Shown here: positions 41,084-53,858 of the stretch, in pieces
Layout: each line of letters starts with the position of its first letter
Position numbering within the stretch: position 1 is the stretch's first letter
From: Liolophura sinensis
Taxonomy: Eukaryota; Mollusca; Polyplacophora; Chitonida; Chitonidae
DNA length: 64,000 bases
Reading direction: 5' to 3'
NCBI RefSeq assembly: GCF_032854445.1
Contig: NC_088302.1
Span: forward strand, 14,753,338 to 14,817,337
Notes under the pieces: model-generated
What the model was told of the DNA's origin: nothing
What the model saw: the letters and a program-made list of their open reading frames with translations, nothing else
The model's database searches: none
Position numbers and translations under genes: made by a program

Positions 41084-41307
41084 ACTAACAACACTTTAAT
41101 TTAAAAGGCACTACTACACTGTAAGAAATATTATGAAGAACATTATGTTTTTCTCTGCAATGAACACCCTGATATTCACCGTTGCACAAATGATAATATA
41201 GATGGAATAATAAATGGAGATCAGATTTAGAGTTAAACTTAGGCTAGAATAAGTATCACTGGTAAGAAATCGCAAAACCAAAATGAAATAGTTTGCACCA
41301 GTCTTAC

Positions 41308-41394
41308 CTGTAAGTCTGTGTTCAGGACCATGATCTTCTCTGTTGACACAAACAAATCCACCTCTGTGCTGGGCTGGGATTCTCCTTCTGGGGC
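41308..41394 (-). CDS. APBA: APBA/Mint/X11 exon: PTB domain middle
   Basis: Exon of 87 nt (29 codons, phase 0 at both ends), acceptor ...ATTACCAG, donor ACTTACAG|GTAAGAC. It encodes APEGESQPSTEVDLF, then VSTEKIMVLNTDLQ. As I recall, vertebrate Mint proteins carry nearly the same APEGESQP-TEVDLF-ST--I-VLN-D-Q segment, which forms the central strands of the PTB sheet. The vertebrate proteins have about eleven basic residues (MAQKLAKSRKK) between RIK and APEGE. Here the neighbouring exon ends in RIK and this one starts directly at APEGE, so the insert is either absent or on a small exon I did not find. A tandem array of AGGTCA-type half-sites lies about 220 bp downstream, in the intron. Confidence 0.97.
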
Positions 41395-42527
41395 CTGGTA
41401 ATAGTAAGTGTGAGTAATTGAGTAAATGAAAAGAAGGTAACAAACAATAGACTACATCCACATATAAATATACATACAGCTGATTCTGGCCACTAATAAT
41501 AATAATACCATCAACAATGAAAACTATACACAGTGCCTAAATGTGTGATTAAAACTCTGGTTGATGACGCTAAAGAGAGTTTTCTTGGAGCTTTTTCATT
41601 AAGAGACATAATGAAATTCTGTAAATAAAGCATGTAAAGATGGTAAAGTTTTCAGACCTAGGTGTTTCCATCTCAAAACCACAGCTTAAGAAATGGACAC
41701 ATGTGAATGCCTATAGGAAGCATAAAAACCAACACTTACATGCAAGGCATTGTAATCGTCAATGGCCAAATAAAAGAAAAGTAACTGTAAAGCCTCTCTT
41801 ACATATAATGATACATAACTGCAGAGCTATGGCTATGAGATATATTGTACATGGAATTTGAGGAAGGATGGATTAATTATATTAATGGGCACAAGGAAAA
41901 TGTGGTCCATAGGAGCAGTCCACATACACCTATCAAAATCTGATGCTTTAATAATGGTATTCAGGCAATTTCGCAGGACATTTAAAATTAAGAGTCATTT
42001 TTAATCTTAATTTCTTCATCTGTTAATATTACACCCTGGCTGTGCCAGCTTAGTTGAAATCACATATTTCGAAAATGTAATTAAGGGTTTATAAACACGG
42101 TTCATGCTCAAGATCTCTCATTTTCCCCACCCACTCGTCCAACAATTAAATTGTATTTCAACGACTTATGACATACAGAGCCTTTCCTTTTTAACTCAGA
42201 ATGGTAAGCTCTAAGGTGCAACTGCTATTATGGTTAAATCTACATGTACAGTGTATGTACAACATTACAGAACCATTCAAGCATTTCTCAATCCAACATT
42301 CCTGCTGTACTGACTTTCTCCTATAGCCAACAGTGAGAAATATTTCTGCTGACATGTTACATGTAACTATTCAGTAAATAATCTGCTGTTGAAATAAAAC
42401 ATGCATAAGGTCATTTATAGCCTGAAGTAAGTCAGAAAACAATCAGATAAATATACAAGAGTGGTGAAAAAAAAAAAAGCTGTTCCACTAAATAACTTTT
42501 ACAGATATGACAGATGGACATTACAGA

Positions 42528-42575
42528 CACGACAGACAGACAGACAGACAGACATGACATGACATGACAGGCAGA
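42528..42575. repeat. GACA / GACAT short tandem repeat
   Basis: Runs of GACAGACAGACA followed by GACATGACATGACA and GGCAGACAT. Confidence 0.9.
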
Positions 42576-43729
42576 CATCCCATCATAGCATGCCTTCATA
42601 ACTGATGAATGAGCACATGAAACCATGGAAATCTCTTCAGAAGTTCACATTAATTGCTGCAACTGCATATTAATTAATGAACACTAAAATACAAATATTC
42701 TGAAACACCCTAAAAATGGTTTTTATTCTATATATAGCACTGATAACTGTAATTTAGCAGCCTACAAAACTACATTTATCCATGCACACACCAATATCCA
42801 CGTCATGTTTATATGGACGTGAACAATGTTCACCTTACTACTGAATAATATATTTTTAACAACGTATGATGTAAAGTGTGGCAATAAATGCCCAGTGGTC
42901 AGTCCAGGGTTCACCCAAAATAAAAAAAAAAAAAGAATATGTAAGTGATTATGCTCCAATATATTAAACAAATCTACTGTCTACAGCAACACATGGCAGT
43001 AAAAGAAAGAGATCACAAATATGTAGACAAACCAAGTACAGTACCTGAAATTTTTTACCAAAATGCAACGTGCCCAATGTCTGCATTAAAATAAATTACA
43101 ATAAATAAATTTATACTCACAAATGAATATAACTGTACACAGGTAGTAGAACTTAGATTAAAAACTAGAAAACATGAAATTCACTATTAAGACAGAAACT
43201 TAGATGTTCACGATGAAAGTCACACACATGTAGTTCTCAGAAACATGCTCAATATCATAGCACTCAATTAAATACTGTTTTGTTAAAATGCATTCTTCAT
43301 CTACTCTCCACAAGATTGGGAAACAGAAGCTTCCATTTCAAGCAAATGCACTTTATGTGATTGTGTTTAAAGTAAAAAAACAATTACAAATACAGCATCA
43401 TGATTACAATCACTTTATGACGTTTGCTACAAAGTAATGAGCTGTTTTACACTCCATAATACAAAAAAAAGACACCCACAGACCACAACAACACAAGCAG
43501 CTGAATATTAGAAACACATGCAGAGCTAGTTAACTGTTAATGATTAGGATAATGAAACATAAATTTGCACCGATATATTCATGGATGATGCTTTTTGTTT
43601 TTATGAACGAATCTTTAATAAAAACAATTCAGCAATGTGTACTTGTTCAATGCAAGTGTGCAACTACTGTTCCTGACAGGTAAGATCAAGGATCTTCACG
43701 TAAATAACAGGGGCACAGTGGACTATTTA

Positions 43730-44305
43730 CCCACAAGCTTGTGGATGTTTCTAACCATGACCATCTACAGCATGTTTGTAACCATGCACACGTACAAGCT
43801 TATGAATGTTTCTTACCATATTCATGTACAAGCTAATGGGTGTTTCTAACAATGTTCATGTATAAGTTTATGAATGTTTGTAACAATGTTCATGTACACG
43901 TTTATGAATGTTTGTAACAATGTTCATGTATAAGTTTATGAATGTTTGTAACAATGTTCATGTATAAGCTTATATGAATGTTTGTAACAATGTTCATGTA
44001 CAAGCTTATTTGAATGTTTGTAACAATGTTCATGTATAAGTTTATGAATGTTTGTAACAATGTTCATGTACACATTTATAAATGTTTGTAACAAGGTTAA
44101 TGTACAAGTTTATGAATGTTTGTAACCATGCTCATGTACATGCAAGTTTATGAATGTTTGTAACAATCCTAATGTCCATGCAAGCTTATGAATGTTTGTA
44201 ACCATGTTCATTTACAAGCTTAAATGAGTGTTTGTTATCATGCTCATGTTTGTTAAAACATATGAATGTCTGTAAGCAGGTCAATGTACAAAAACATATG
44301 GATAT
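43730..44305. repeat. 34-bp tandem array, about 16 units
   Basis: Unit approximately TTCATGTATAAGTTTATGAA then TGTTTGTAACAATG, with variants such as ACAAGCTTATGAATG. Best conserved between 43840 and 44100, more diverged at both edges. Confidence 0.88.
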
Positions 44306-46196
44306 TTGTAATCACTGTTCACATGGAAATTATCACCTGAATGTAGGGATGATTCAATCTCGCACATGCTTCACAATTAAGCTCTTCCAAGCCTGTCAAG
44401 GCCATGTGTTCCACAACACTGATTCGTGTCAAAAATCAAAAAACCAATAGGAATGGCTATGAAGAGTCATAATAGTTTAGTTTTGAATGATTTTCAACCA
44501 AGTTTTATAGAGGTTTTCTGATAATGGCACCATGCAGAGCTGTACAAGATTTAAGCAAATGCCTATGTAAATACATCATGCATATCATATTTGTAAATAC
44601 TGCGAACATGTTTGTTTAATGAAGTGCTAATATAGTAATGTGCACTTTCTTCATCATATTGATTACATACCTACAAATACACGCAATTTCTGCACACAGT
44701 ATTGTGACAAACCAATATCATAAATATGCTTTGGTAAAGGAATAATTCAGCAAAAACTTTTCTATGCATCATTTTCATTTATTTATTATTACACAAATTT
44801 TAAGTTTGCTTTGGAACTTTTAGAGCACTGGCATGGAAGCATCACACAGAAATCTCCATTGACATTTCAACAGACCTGATTTGAATTTTCACCAAAAAAG
44901 ATTTTAACTATAAAAGACCAACGACAGATTGGGAGGGGTTCTCTCTGGGAGAATTTATATCTGTATTTTAGACATTAGATTCAGTTTAATCTGCTCCTGC
45001 CCTCTAACGGACCTTCTGTCAGTAATGGAAATTTCAACTGGCTCATTTTTCAAATGGCTTAAAAGCATGTGCTACATGAAGCTCATTGATCAAGCTCTTA
45101 ACAAGCCATTTCTCACTCCTGTCCAATACACTTTTAATACTATCTACAAGATGGAAAAAAAAATCCCCATTGACTTATGGAAATAGCATGAATTTCCGAT
45201 AACATAAAAACTGAAATTGTTGTGCCACAGCACTGCGAGCATGTTTATCATGTCCTGTGCCCATTGATCACACCCTGTTATAAACCATGCAGACCATACT
45301 CTATACGATAGGCAAGCATCTACTCATGCAAGAAACATGCCATGTCTTACAAGGACGAAAAAAAGGATTGCAACATGTATTTATACACACAAAGGTAAAT
45401 AATGAACAAAAAAATGCACATAATGTATGTACACACTGTAGCAACCAGGAGGATGTTAAAGAGCATATGTTACCCAGAATACAACAACAACAACACAAGC
45501 ATATATAGATAAAACTATGTCTGTATCTTGTTTATTCAAAATTTAAGTTAAAAGGCTTTGAAAATTGTCAAGACAATGTGACTGAAACTAGTGTCATAGC
45601 TCGACTTGCCATTTCTTCCTGAAGTTTAAAATGTACAATGGTGTATGAAACAGAAACCCATTAATTCATAAATTCTTTTTCCAGGTTTTGATTCTATCAA
45701 AATTGACCATTTAATGTAACATTCATTTGAATGTTATAGAAAATATACTATAAAATATTTTCATTTATGAAACCATAGGTTCCTGAATTCATATCACATT
45801 TTTAATTGACTGTAATGAGACACCAAATTGTTTAATATGAAGTACACATTCTTACACCACATACCATGTACATGAATATCCGTGCCATATTAAAATCTAA
45901 AGCAACTTCTGATTACCAATTTGATTAGGACTCATATGTATTTTTCCATAAACATTCTAGTATCACTATCAGCTAATTTTTTCGTACATTTCACACAGGC
46001 TGCAAAAAGCTGTTTATTACATAAGCCTTTGTAAAAAAGGGTTTCTCTCAAATTTGTTACAGTAAGGAGACAGTAAAGATATGGCAATGTAACTAATATA
46101 GAGCAGAAATATCTGACAAATCAGACACATGTTTAATGTGCTGCTGCACTGAAATATGTCAAGGAAAAATTTCAATAGTTATAATTTGAAACGGTA

Positions 46197-46320
46197 TACT
46201 TATTTATCTATTTCCTTGATTGATGTTTCACTTATACTACGGCAGCCAGCATTATGGTGGAAGGTAACGCAGTCCGAGGGGAAACTCACTATCTCATTTT
46301 CTACAGAATCCCAGGCGACC
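46197..46320 (-). mobile_element. Degenerate SINE family A core
   Basis: ACTTATTTATCTATTTCCTT, GATTGATG, TTTCACTTATACTACGGCAG and CCAGCATTATGGTGGAAGG match the core with an internal deletion. The tRNA-like head is missing. Confidence 0.7.
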
Positions 46321-47182
46321 TAGACATGTTTATGTACACATGTATGTATATTAAGATATTAACACACAAAAATGACACACAAAGGCATGAATGACAGAGA
46401 CATCAATATGTATGGACAGTCATGCACATGATTAAACCAATAAAAACAACAAAAAAAAAAACACAAATGCAAGCTCATAAAATATGTAGATGGACTTATA
46501 TCAGAACAGGCAATTAAGTGTTTATACAACAACGACGCTGTCACTAGAACAGGTACCAGTACAACATAGCCTTTGTCCAACAAAAGCATACTGACTGTTT
46601 GTACAAACTACAGCAGAAAGTAAACAACGGACTATGATTGGTATGACGATATGAAAGAACACTTGCATAATATCCCACTTACCGAGGCCTTAGTAATGGA
46701 CAGATGCAAAGAAAGCAACACAGTTTAGATTAAACAAATCTAAAAGATGACTAGAGGAAGGAAGGTAGTGATAATGGGGATTCTGAACAGACATGTGTAC
46801 AAACCCCAACATACACTGTGTTGCCCTAAACCTGGTATATAAGTACATGTAGCAAACAGAAACATACATATGCACAATGCACACTTCATCGATATAAAGA
46901 AATTGACTTTCATAAAATGGCTTAAAACTCCAGTGTAGGGAGCTACATGTATAAAGCCCATCATTAACTGACCAGATAGAAGTTTTATTTTTTTTGTTGT
47001 GCACTAAGATGAGATTGATGTTTATATTATTACACTCAGCCAGACTTACATTATTCCTCACATTTCAGAACCAACCAACCAACCATTGCTATATTATGAA
47101 CTGAACAAAGACGTCTGAATATGTTTTTCCGGAAAAGGTGAAGGCATTTTTACTCAAAAAACAAACACATACACACAGACAT

Positions 47183-47405
47183 TACTGTAATTCTTCAACC
47201 TTTTTGCATGTTTGCGAGGTGTTTATTCAAGAATTATACTGAAGGCATTAGTCTGTATAGACGAATAAAATTACATGCTTTGTGAAGCCCTGAAGCTGTT
47301 CAACCCAACAAATATAGTTTTTGTCTTCAAAATCAAATTAAAAAAGTGCTAAAATTGCACTGGAAGCTGCTGTTCCATACCCAAAAAGAATGAGGAAGTA
47401 AGTTA
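47183..47405. mobile_element. MITE-like element, copy 1
   Basis: Begins TACTGTAATTCTTCAACC and ends GAGGAAGTAAGTTA, roughly the inverse of the start. The interior is shared with copies at 51168, 53474 and 59199: GGTGTTTATTCAAG, CTGAAGGCATTA, then CTTCAAAATCAAATTA. It codes for nothing. Confidence 0.75.
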
Positions 47406-48214
47406 AACCAGACTGTTGGCCGCCGACCTTCCCATTTGTTGAATGTCTTGTGCATTCCTTAATCACAAAAAAGTTTGGTAAGTGTAAAAGCCTAAGGCAG
47501 AGTGAAAACAGAAGACAGACAGTAAAAAACTTTACTTCATTTTAACCTTTAGATTTGCATGTTTGTGTCATCCTTTGTATGCACACAAATAAGTGTTGAG
47601 TTATTCTTTGTTATCTAATATCTTCAAAAATATTATCAAAGCACTTTCACCAAGACAACTTCAGGGGATAATACATCCACTGACAACTGGAACATTTCTG
47701 GTAAATTCTAATGCTAATGAACCAACAACAACAGAAAATTTGTTTTCTTGGTCCAAGACACAGGAGTTTAATTCACTGTTAACACTCAAAAAAAAAAGGT
47801 TCACAATTTAGGCAATTTCAACAAGTTGGATGCATGCTTTATAAGCCTCATTACTGTCCTGACAATTTCATGACACAGAGATTGCAAGCCCACTTCTTTA
47901 ACATACAGACACAATCATACCACGTAAATCTTTCACATCAGGTGCTGATGTGTATTACAACTAAAAACTAGATTCAAGCGCCACGATCACCAGGCAATCT
48001 TGGACTTTAATAAGCCTAAATTTCAATCTATAAATTTGGTGTCTTCCTCTCCATTATTTTACTTGAAAATTGCTGTACAGTAACTCCCCCATAATTTACG
48101 CTGTCAAGCAATATTTTAATCTTGTTACATGAGTAATAACAATTTTCAAGTGATTTGAAATTTTTGCATAAGTCTAAGACTGCTTCATGATTCAGGAGCC
48201 GGACCTATAATATT

Positions 48215-48325
48215 AATTCATTTATTTATTTATTTCACTGATGTTTTACATCAGACTCAAGAATATTTCACTTAAAGCAGAACCCAGGATAAACCCACAA
48301 CCATCTGCATGCTTCAGACCTCACA
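48215..48325 (-). mobile_element. Degenerate SINE family A core
   Basis: TTTATTTATTTATTTCACTG, ATGTTTTACATCAGACTC, AAGAATATTTCACTTA, then CCCACAACCATCTGCA. The CAGCATTATGGTGG block is deleted. Confidence 0.65.
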
Positions 48326-48639
48326 ATAATGAAAAATAAACACATAATAACATGTAGATGCCTCACGCTCCAGTAGAACTTACTTTGTGTTCCTTGACAT
48401 TCATAAAATTAACCCTAAATTTCAACACTAATCCTATAAGCATACTTATTGTTTAAATCAGTAAAAAAAAAATTTTATACAAATAATGTGATATATGCAA
48501 TCTATAATACATGAGATACTACATGAATGTACATTTGTACAGATCAGACCCACCAACGGCTAGGAAGTCCAGCTAATATTTCAGAGATGTTCTTATCTTC
48601 ATACTTTTTCTCCATCGATATAACATCAGGTCCTTCGAA

Positions 48640-49330
48640 ACAGAAAGCTTAACTAGACATCATGAACTTTTTTTTATTGATGTTTGAGAACTTTGTTTTA
48701 TCGCTGCTTAATTATCTCGTACTTTTAGTCGGCAAGCTATGGCCTTAAAGACTGCTTTCGCATCAACTTAAGGAATGTCCACAGAGGGCAAATGTCAGAT
48801 TAACTGGAGTTTTATGGAAGTGCAGAGCATTGGGTTTGTGGCCTACTTAACGCAGATCCCAGGAATCCGTCGATTGATATGTATTAACTCCGCGAGATAG
48901 TCTTAAAAGCTTGCTGGAATTAGGTGAGAGAGGAAAGAAAATCTAGGTAAAAGATACACGTCCGTGAGACACTAATTAAACCGGCAGACATTCAGTGTTC
49001 GGCGACAAAAGTATCCGTGATTTAACACATCTGATGTCTGGCTCAGTAACGGTACAATTTCCGTTCAGAGCCACTGGCCGATCAACCACCGCAGACCAGC
49101 TGTGGTCGTTTACAACTCAAAACTACTTTTGTCTCTGATTTCCACCAGTCATTTATTATATCAGAAAATGCGTGTTAATCAGTGGTTCATCACCCAAGGG
49201 CATATCGGCTTAACAATCACCTAGCCGATAACTGGACTGGTCAAGGGACAATCTGGTGAAGAAGTTGAGAGGATGCTGTGTATTACACGATACCCAATCA
49301 GACTTACTCAGGAGATTGTGTAGTCACTGC
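48640..49330. promoter_or_regulatory. Complex intronic island, possible enhancer
   Basis: Free of simple repeats and transposons, with more CpG than the flanks. It contains TTAATTA-type words (homeodomain-like), CAGCTG directly followed by TGTGGT and, close by, ACCACCGCA (Runx-like, in opposite orientation). No open frame of note. Regulatory role is inference. Confidence 0.3.
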
Positions 49331-49627
49331 ATGTCCCAAATGGTTAAATGCTTATGATAGTAAAGTAAGATTTCACCTAAAAGCCTAGATATTGCTCAAT
49401 ACTACATGTTCACCTATCCACCCCTTTACATACATGTAATTTATTTTTGTAAATCTTGTAAAAATAAAAAAAATTGAACAAATTTTCTTTAAAAATTAAT
49501 GAGATTATGACAATAGTATTCTAAGAAAGTGTGTACCAAATTATACAAGTTTTATTAATTAGTTTCAGAGGTATCTTTTACAAGATTATGCCACACACTA
49601 AACCAGTGATACATTCAAATCCTGGAA

Positions 49628-49643
49628 TGGGGGGGGGGGGGGG
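49628..49643. repeat. G homopolymer
   Basis: A run of at least 15 G in an AT-rich intron; length may be affected by sequencing. Confidence 0.85.
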
Positions 49644-50219
49644 AGATAAAGAAAAGCGTACCATAGATAAGTACTTCTTCATGTACACTAAGTTAATATT
49701 TGACACATAGTTCTGAACTTATATATACATGTAGTGATTATTACCATTATGTTTCTGGCTTTCTTATAAACAATTTTTTTCCAAGTTTAATACTCTGCTT
49801 TCCTTGAAATTACAAAACATCCATTATGCTTCATTGCAACAATTTTATGTCCAAAAACACTGTCCCAACCTTAATAGAGACATGACTGAGGGCATGCAAG
49901 GGGGAACTTTCCAGTGGAAATTCGCAGGAAAGCCCCTGTAATCAGTATCTATGATTCTAGTTATTTTTCAAAGCTATGTTTCTCAAACTGTTTGACGGAA
50001 AATAAATAATTATTTTTTCCGCTTTGAGAAATACGAGTGAGGAAAATGAGACCAAGAATGGGGAAAACTATCCAGTGACAGCCAATGAAGGAAGTATAAT
50101 CAATTGATAATGGGGATGTATCAGATACAGAGTTTGATTAACTGATTTTTTTCCTAATCTTCCAAAAATAATGACTTCATCCAAAAGAAGGCAAATCTTG
50201 GCAAATAATCAGCACTTTC

Positions 50220-50720
50220 CTTCACAGTAATGGTCAAATTTTACGTTTATGAAGCTGGGTCAGGAAAAAGGGCTGACCATATCTCTGCTCAGCTGCACTT
50301 CACCAACGTTGTTGACATTGGTCTCCAGTTAATTATAACGGCCCGCACGGAAAAGGGGGAAAGATTTTTATACCTTGCCAACACTTGTCTTTATGAAATT
50401 CCAAGCCTTTCATGGATTCCAACTAAAAAAAACTTTGCAAGATTTAATGCACAGGAAGAGGAAAAAGACAAGTAATCTTCCACTGCAGGGATGAGTGGGG
50501 AAAACCATTTTGCGGCATGTTTTCCAAACACTTCACGGTAATTCCGCCTCAAGATTCGCTCTGCTGTTTTCCCAACTTTTATTGACATGTGGCTTTGCGG
50601 CAGATCCCTTGCCAGCAGAGCTTCTAACACTCCCTGGTAGTCCCTGTAAGGTGGTCTTAAGTCAACAAAACATGCAATACCTCTATAGATCCCGTTCTTC
50701 CAGCTCCTCCAGGCAGTAAA
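50220..50720. promoter_or_regulatory. Complex intronic island, possible enhancer
   Basis: Richer in G+C than its neighbours and free of known repeats. It contains TTAATTATAA and, on the minus strand, GGTATAAAAATC. A 186-codon minus-strand frame (50391-50951) crosses it but resembles nothing known and extends into AT-rich sequence, so it is not called as a gene. Confidence 0.25.
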
Positions 50721-51167
50721 AAAATAATAGCTATAAAAAAGAAACTTATCACAAGTACTATTGTTTATAACACGCTGGTTGGTCAGTTTACTATATCCAT
50801 CAGTGAAGTTTTGGCACATTCTCTTACAGTGCTCATTATGCATTACCCAGGAGAAGTGCACATACACGTACATGTGTCTACAAAACAGTGACATGTCAGT
50901 AAAGGCCAACATCTTGTCTGTTAAGATGCAAAAGTGGAATAAATTATCCACTGTAACATAAATGTTTAGAATTTCTATTCTCTTTCTTACAGTTTTTGTT
51001 TTGTTTTTTTACAAAATTCTATATTTATGTATTAAGCTTTTTCTTTCCCAAACCTAAACCTGGCCAATGTATTATTATCATTTTAATATTGGGAAGTATT
51101 AAATTAAAATATTTTTCATTTACATGTATAACTGTATATGGACAAGACTAAATCTGAGTACATGATA

Positions 51168-51360
51168 TACTGTAAATTCTTCAAATTTTCCACGTTTGCA
51201 AGGTGTTTATTTAGAAATATTCTGAAGGCATTATTCCGTGTAGATTGATAAAATTATACTTTGTGTGAAGCCCTGAAATTGCCCAATATTACCATTAAAT
51301 ACAGAATTTTTTGAAAGGTACATGGATGTCATTAAGAACATTGCAAATGGTGATATCACA
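51168..51360. mobile_element. MITE-like element, copy 2 (right end lost or diverged)
   Basis: TACTGTAAATTCTTCAAA start, then AAGGTGTTTATTTAG, ATATTCTGAAGGCATTATTC and GAAGCCCTGAAATTG as in the other copies. The right inverted end could not be placed; the end given is approximate. Confidence 0.6.
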
Positions 51361-51693
51361 GATTCAGTAAGGAGTGAACAAAACGCAAGAGCATTAAGTG
51401 TGACTGCTTTGCTTTCCATTTTCACAAAATCTTGCCAACAAGTTACACCTAGCTGTTATTGTGCAAGATAAGTTTTCTTTTTGGATGCTTTCTTTGTAAA
51501 AATGATAAATTAACTTTAATACAAATTTTTACAATTATCCAATACAACATTGTATGGAAAATGGAAAATCACACATTGAGGCATCATTGGTGGTATCTGT
51601 CATTCAAATTTACAAAATGTCACAGTACTTTGTTGGCGGCCAAGTTAAAGAACCAAGGCAGCTTTGACATCATGACATTCTAAAAATTGAAGG

Positions 51694-51752
51694 CGGGGGA
51701 GGGGAGGCTCTGTGGCTCAGTTAATAATAATCAAATAAATAATAAAATAAAT
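51694..51752 (+). mobile_element. 59-bp mini-SINE: tRNA-like head joined to tail
   Basis: Starts GGGGAGGCTCTGTGGCTCAG (the SINE head with box A-like TGGCTCAG), then goes almost directly to the A/T tail (AATCAAATAAATAATAAAAT). The whole core is missing. It is bounded by an 11-bp direct repeat AAAATTGAAGG at 51683-51693 and 51753-51763, so it seems to have inserted in this short form. It is oriented opposite to the other copies. Confidence 0.75.
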
Positions 51753-53408
51753 AAAATTGAAGGGGAACATATCATGGCATTTTGAGCAAATAATAGACCG
51801 TCCAAGCCAAACATAAACCACAGATTTTGCAATTCACCTTTAAACATGTTCCTCCCTAAATCTCAACTTTGAAAAGGTTAGGGAAACCTGTCTACATATA
51901 GTAGCTTTTTACCCAGGGACATCTTTTTCTTTTTTCCTGAATTTACATTTTATCTTTTATTTTCAGTAAGTGTAATTATGGTAAAATTTGTTCTGTTTTT
52001 CACGTTTTTTACATTTACCAGTACAAAAGGCTAGTTACAATGTCTACAAATATTAATGTCAGGCTTCACTTTAGATTGTGCTTCTAATAAATTATACTGT
52101 ATGTCAGTCTCATTTCTAAAAACATTTTTGGACTAGACAGGCTTGAATTGCCACACGACAAAATTCTCACAACCTCTGAGATCCTAAGCATTTGAAAGAG
52201 CAAAAAAAAAACATGTCTACAGTGTATATGGCAATGCTGCAATACTAATCTAACAGTAACCCAGAGGTAAGTACAAAATGAAATAAGTAGTAAGAAGTTG
52301 AAGTAAATGAAACCTAGGTCAAAATAATGATGTAGCAGTTTCAGATAAATTTGTAATTGTATACTTTGATTGCCCTTATCTTTAATTTTACTTCCCGTTT
52401 TTACCTTCTCTATAACAAGAGTTACCTTATTACAGGACTCTAACATGGTTGTTAGAGTGATCTCCCCTGGCATACATGTGTACACTATTTAATATCATTA
52501 TCAGCGATACCAAAGGGGGAAAAAATCCAGAAGAGTCCAGCATAGAGCCAAACAGTTTTGAAATACTTTCAAAATATTTGCAGATGCTAAATGTGTTCTG
52601 AAGATTTCTGACAATTTTACACACCTACAACAACCATTATGTTTTGCAGAAGGATGAAAAACTAATTACTGTGGACCTCAGGCAAAATATAAACAGGTCC
52701 TCATCTTCTACACAAATAGTAACAAAATAGTGGACCAAGACAATGTGTCCTTCATATTCATGGTTTTTGCCTTGTTTTTAATTGACATTTAATCATAAAT
52801 TTCACTTCAATTATCAAATTATATAACCTATTACACTCTTTAATACTGTACTTACAGCGAGAACAAAAACCCAAACATCAAACCATACACATGTACCTAC
52901 AACCACTTAATCCTTCAATGTAAACAGAACGATACTAAAGCTGAAAATCCAAAAATTAAAGAAATTTTCAATCACTTTCACAAAACACTGAACCAACTTT
53001 AGGAATAACAAACCATGACAATTCCTGTTTAGACCAAATCAAACTCTTTTTTCCAAGACAGTTGAGTATCTTTTTGTCTTATTTGCATGAAAAAAGGTAT
53101 TTCATATACTGCCCTGGGTAACAAATAAAAAACTGCATCTTCATGAAGATTTCTCGAACAAACCTGCAGTTGGCCCAAAGACAGCAAAATTCAAAGGTAC
53201 AACTTACACTGTCAATAGATATGGCTAGGGTTGAGAGAAAGCTTCAGGTCACTATGGGAAAGACCACTCCATACCAGAGTTCTTACGTGTACAGTAACTT
53301 AAGACCAATTTCCCTTCCATTGTCCTACATAATTTTTAAGAAAGTGATATTCCGCATACCTTTGTACTTGTGCACAGGATGGAAAATTCATATATCATAC
53401 CTAAACTA

Positions 53409-53448
<40 letters not shown>

Positions 53449-53478
53449 ATGTGTGTGTGTATGTGTGTGTGTGTATAC
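53409..53478. repeat. (TA)n(TG)n microsatellite
   Basis: Alternating TA run followed by TG-rich run with TATG interruptions, next to the left end of a MITE copy. Confidence 0.95.
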
Positions 53479-53644
53479 ACTAATTCTTCAACCTTTTCAC
53501 ATGTTTGTAAGGTGTTTCAAGCATATTCTGAAGGCATTATTCTGTGTTAGCCAATAAACTTTCTGTGAAGCCCTCCAACTGGCCAACCCAACCAAGGTAG
53601 TTTTGTCTCTAAAATCAAATTAACAATGTGAATGAACTGCACTG

Positions 53645-53681
<37 letters not shown>

Positions 53682-53810
53682 TGCAAAAAGGCTGAATGAA
53701 TGAATGAATGGTTGTAGTTAATGTCCTACTCCCTCGGTCTGCCGACTTCAAAGCGAATGCTCTTACTATCAGGTCATAAAGCAGTCCACAAAGGTTGAGG
53801 AATTAGGGTA
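53474..53810. mobile_element. MITE-like element, copy 3, interrupted by microsatellite
   Basis: Left end TACACTAATTCTTCAACC and right end GGTTGAGGAATTAGGGTA are nearly perfect inverse matches. Family interior occupies 53490-53640. Then come a (TA)n(CA)n tract (53646-53680) and about 90 bp of unrelated sequence. The right end lies 48 bp from the donor of the first PTB exon. Confidence 0.7.
53646..53680. repeat. (TA)n(CA)n microsatellite
   Basis: TA run followed by ACACACAC, within the MITE-like copy at 53474-53810. Confidence 0.95.
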
Positions 53811-53858
53811 CATGTACATATGTATGTTACGCGTAATGTTGGGTGAGGATATAGTTAC

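Larger units (their letters stand above)
26401..41307 (-). other. APBA intron between the two middle PTB exons
   Basis: AT-rich intron of about 14.9 kb. It holds complex islands near 27150-27800, 28500-28800, 37000-37250 and 39420-40010, a CTTTTCAAGG-type repeat copy at 28105-28200, degenerate SINE traces (29300-29420, 31095-31200, 33765-33842), a perfect 12-bp inverted repeat (38147-38176) and the 26-bp AGGTCA array (40901-41083). No exon was recognised. Confidence 0.6.
41395..53858 (-). other. APBA intron between the first two PTB exons
   Basis: About 12.5 kb. Contents: a GACA/GACAT microsatellite (42528-42560), a 34-bp tandem array (43730-44305), degenerate SINE copies (46197-46320, 48215-48325), a MITE copy (47183-47405), a complex island (48640-49330), a G homopolymer near 49628-49643, another island (50220-50720), a MITE copy (51168 onward), a 59-bp mini-SINE (51694-51752) and a MITE copy split by microsatellite (53474-53810). 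I scanned by eye for a small exon like the vertebrate MAQKLAKSRKK insert and did not find one. Confidence 0.6.

Noticed and set aside
50391-50951. 186-codon minus-strand open frame
   Set aside because: No recognisable domain, no splice or start context, and about half of it is AT-rich intron-like sequence. Treated as chance across a complex island.
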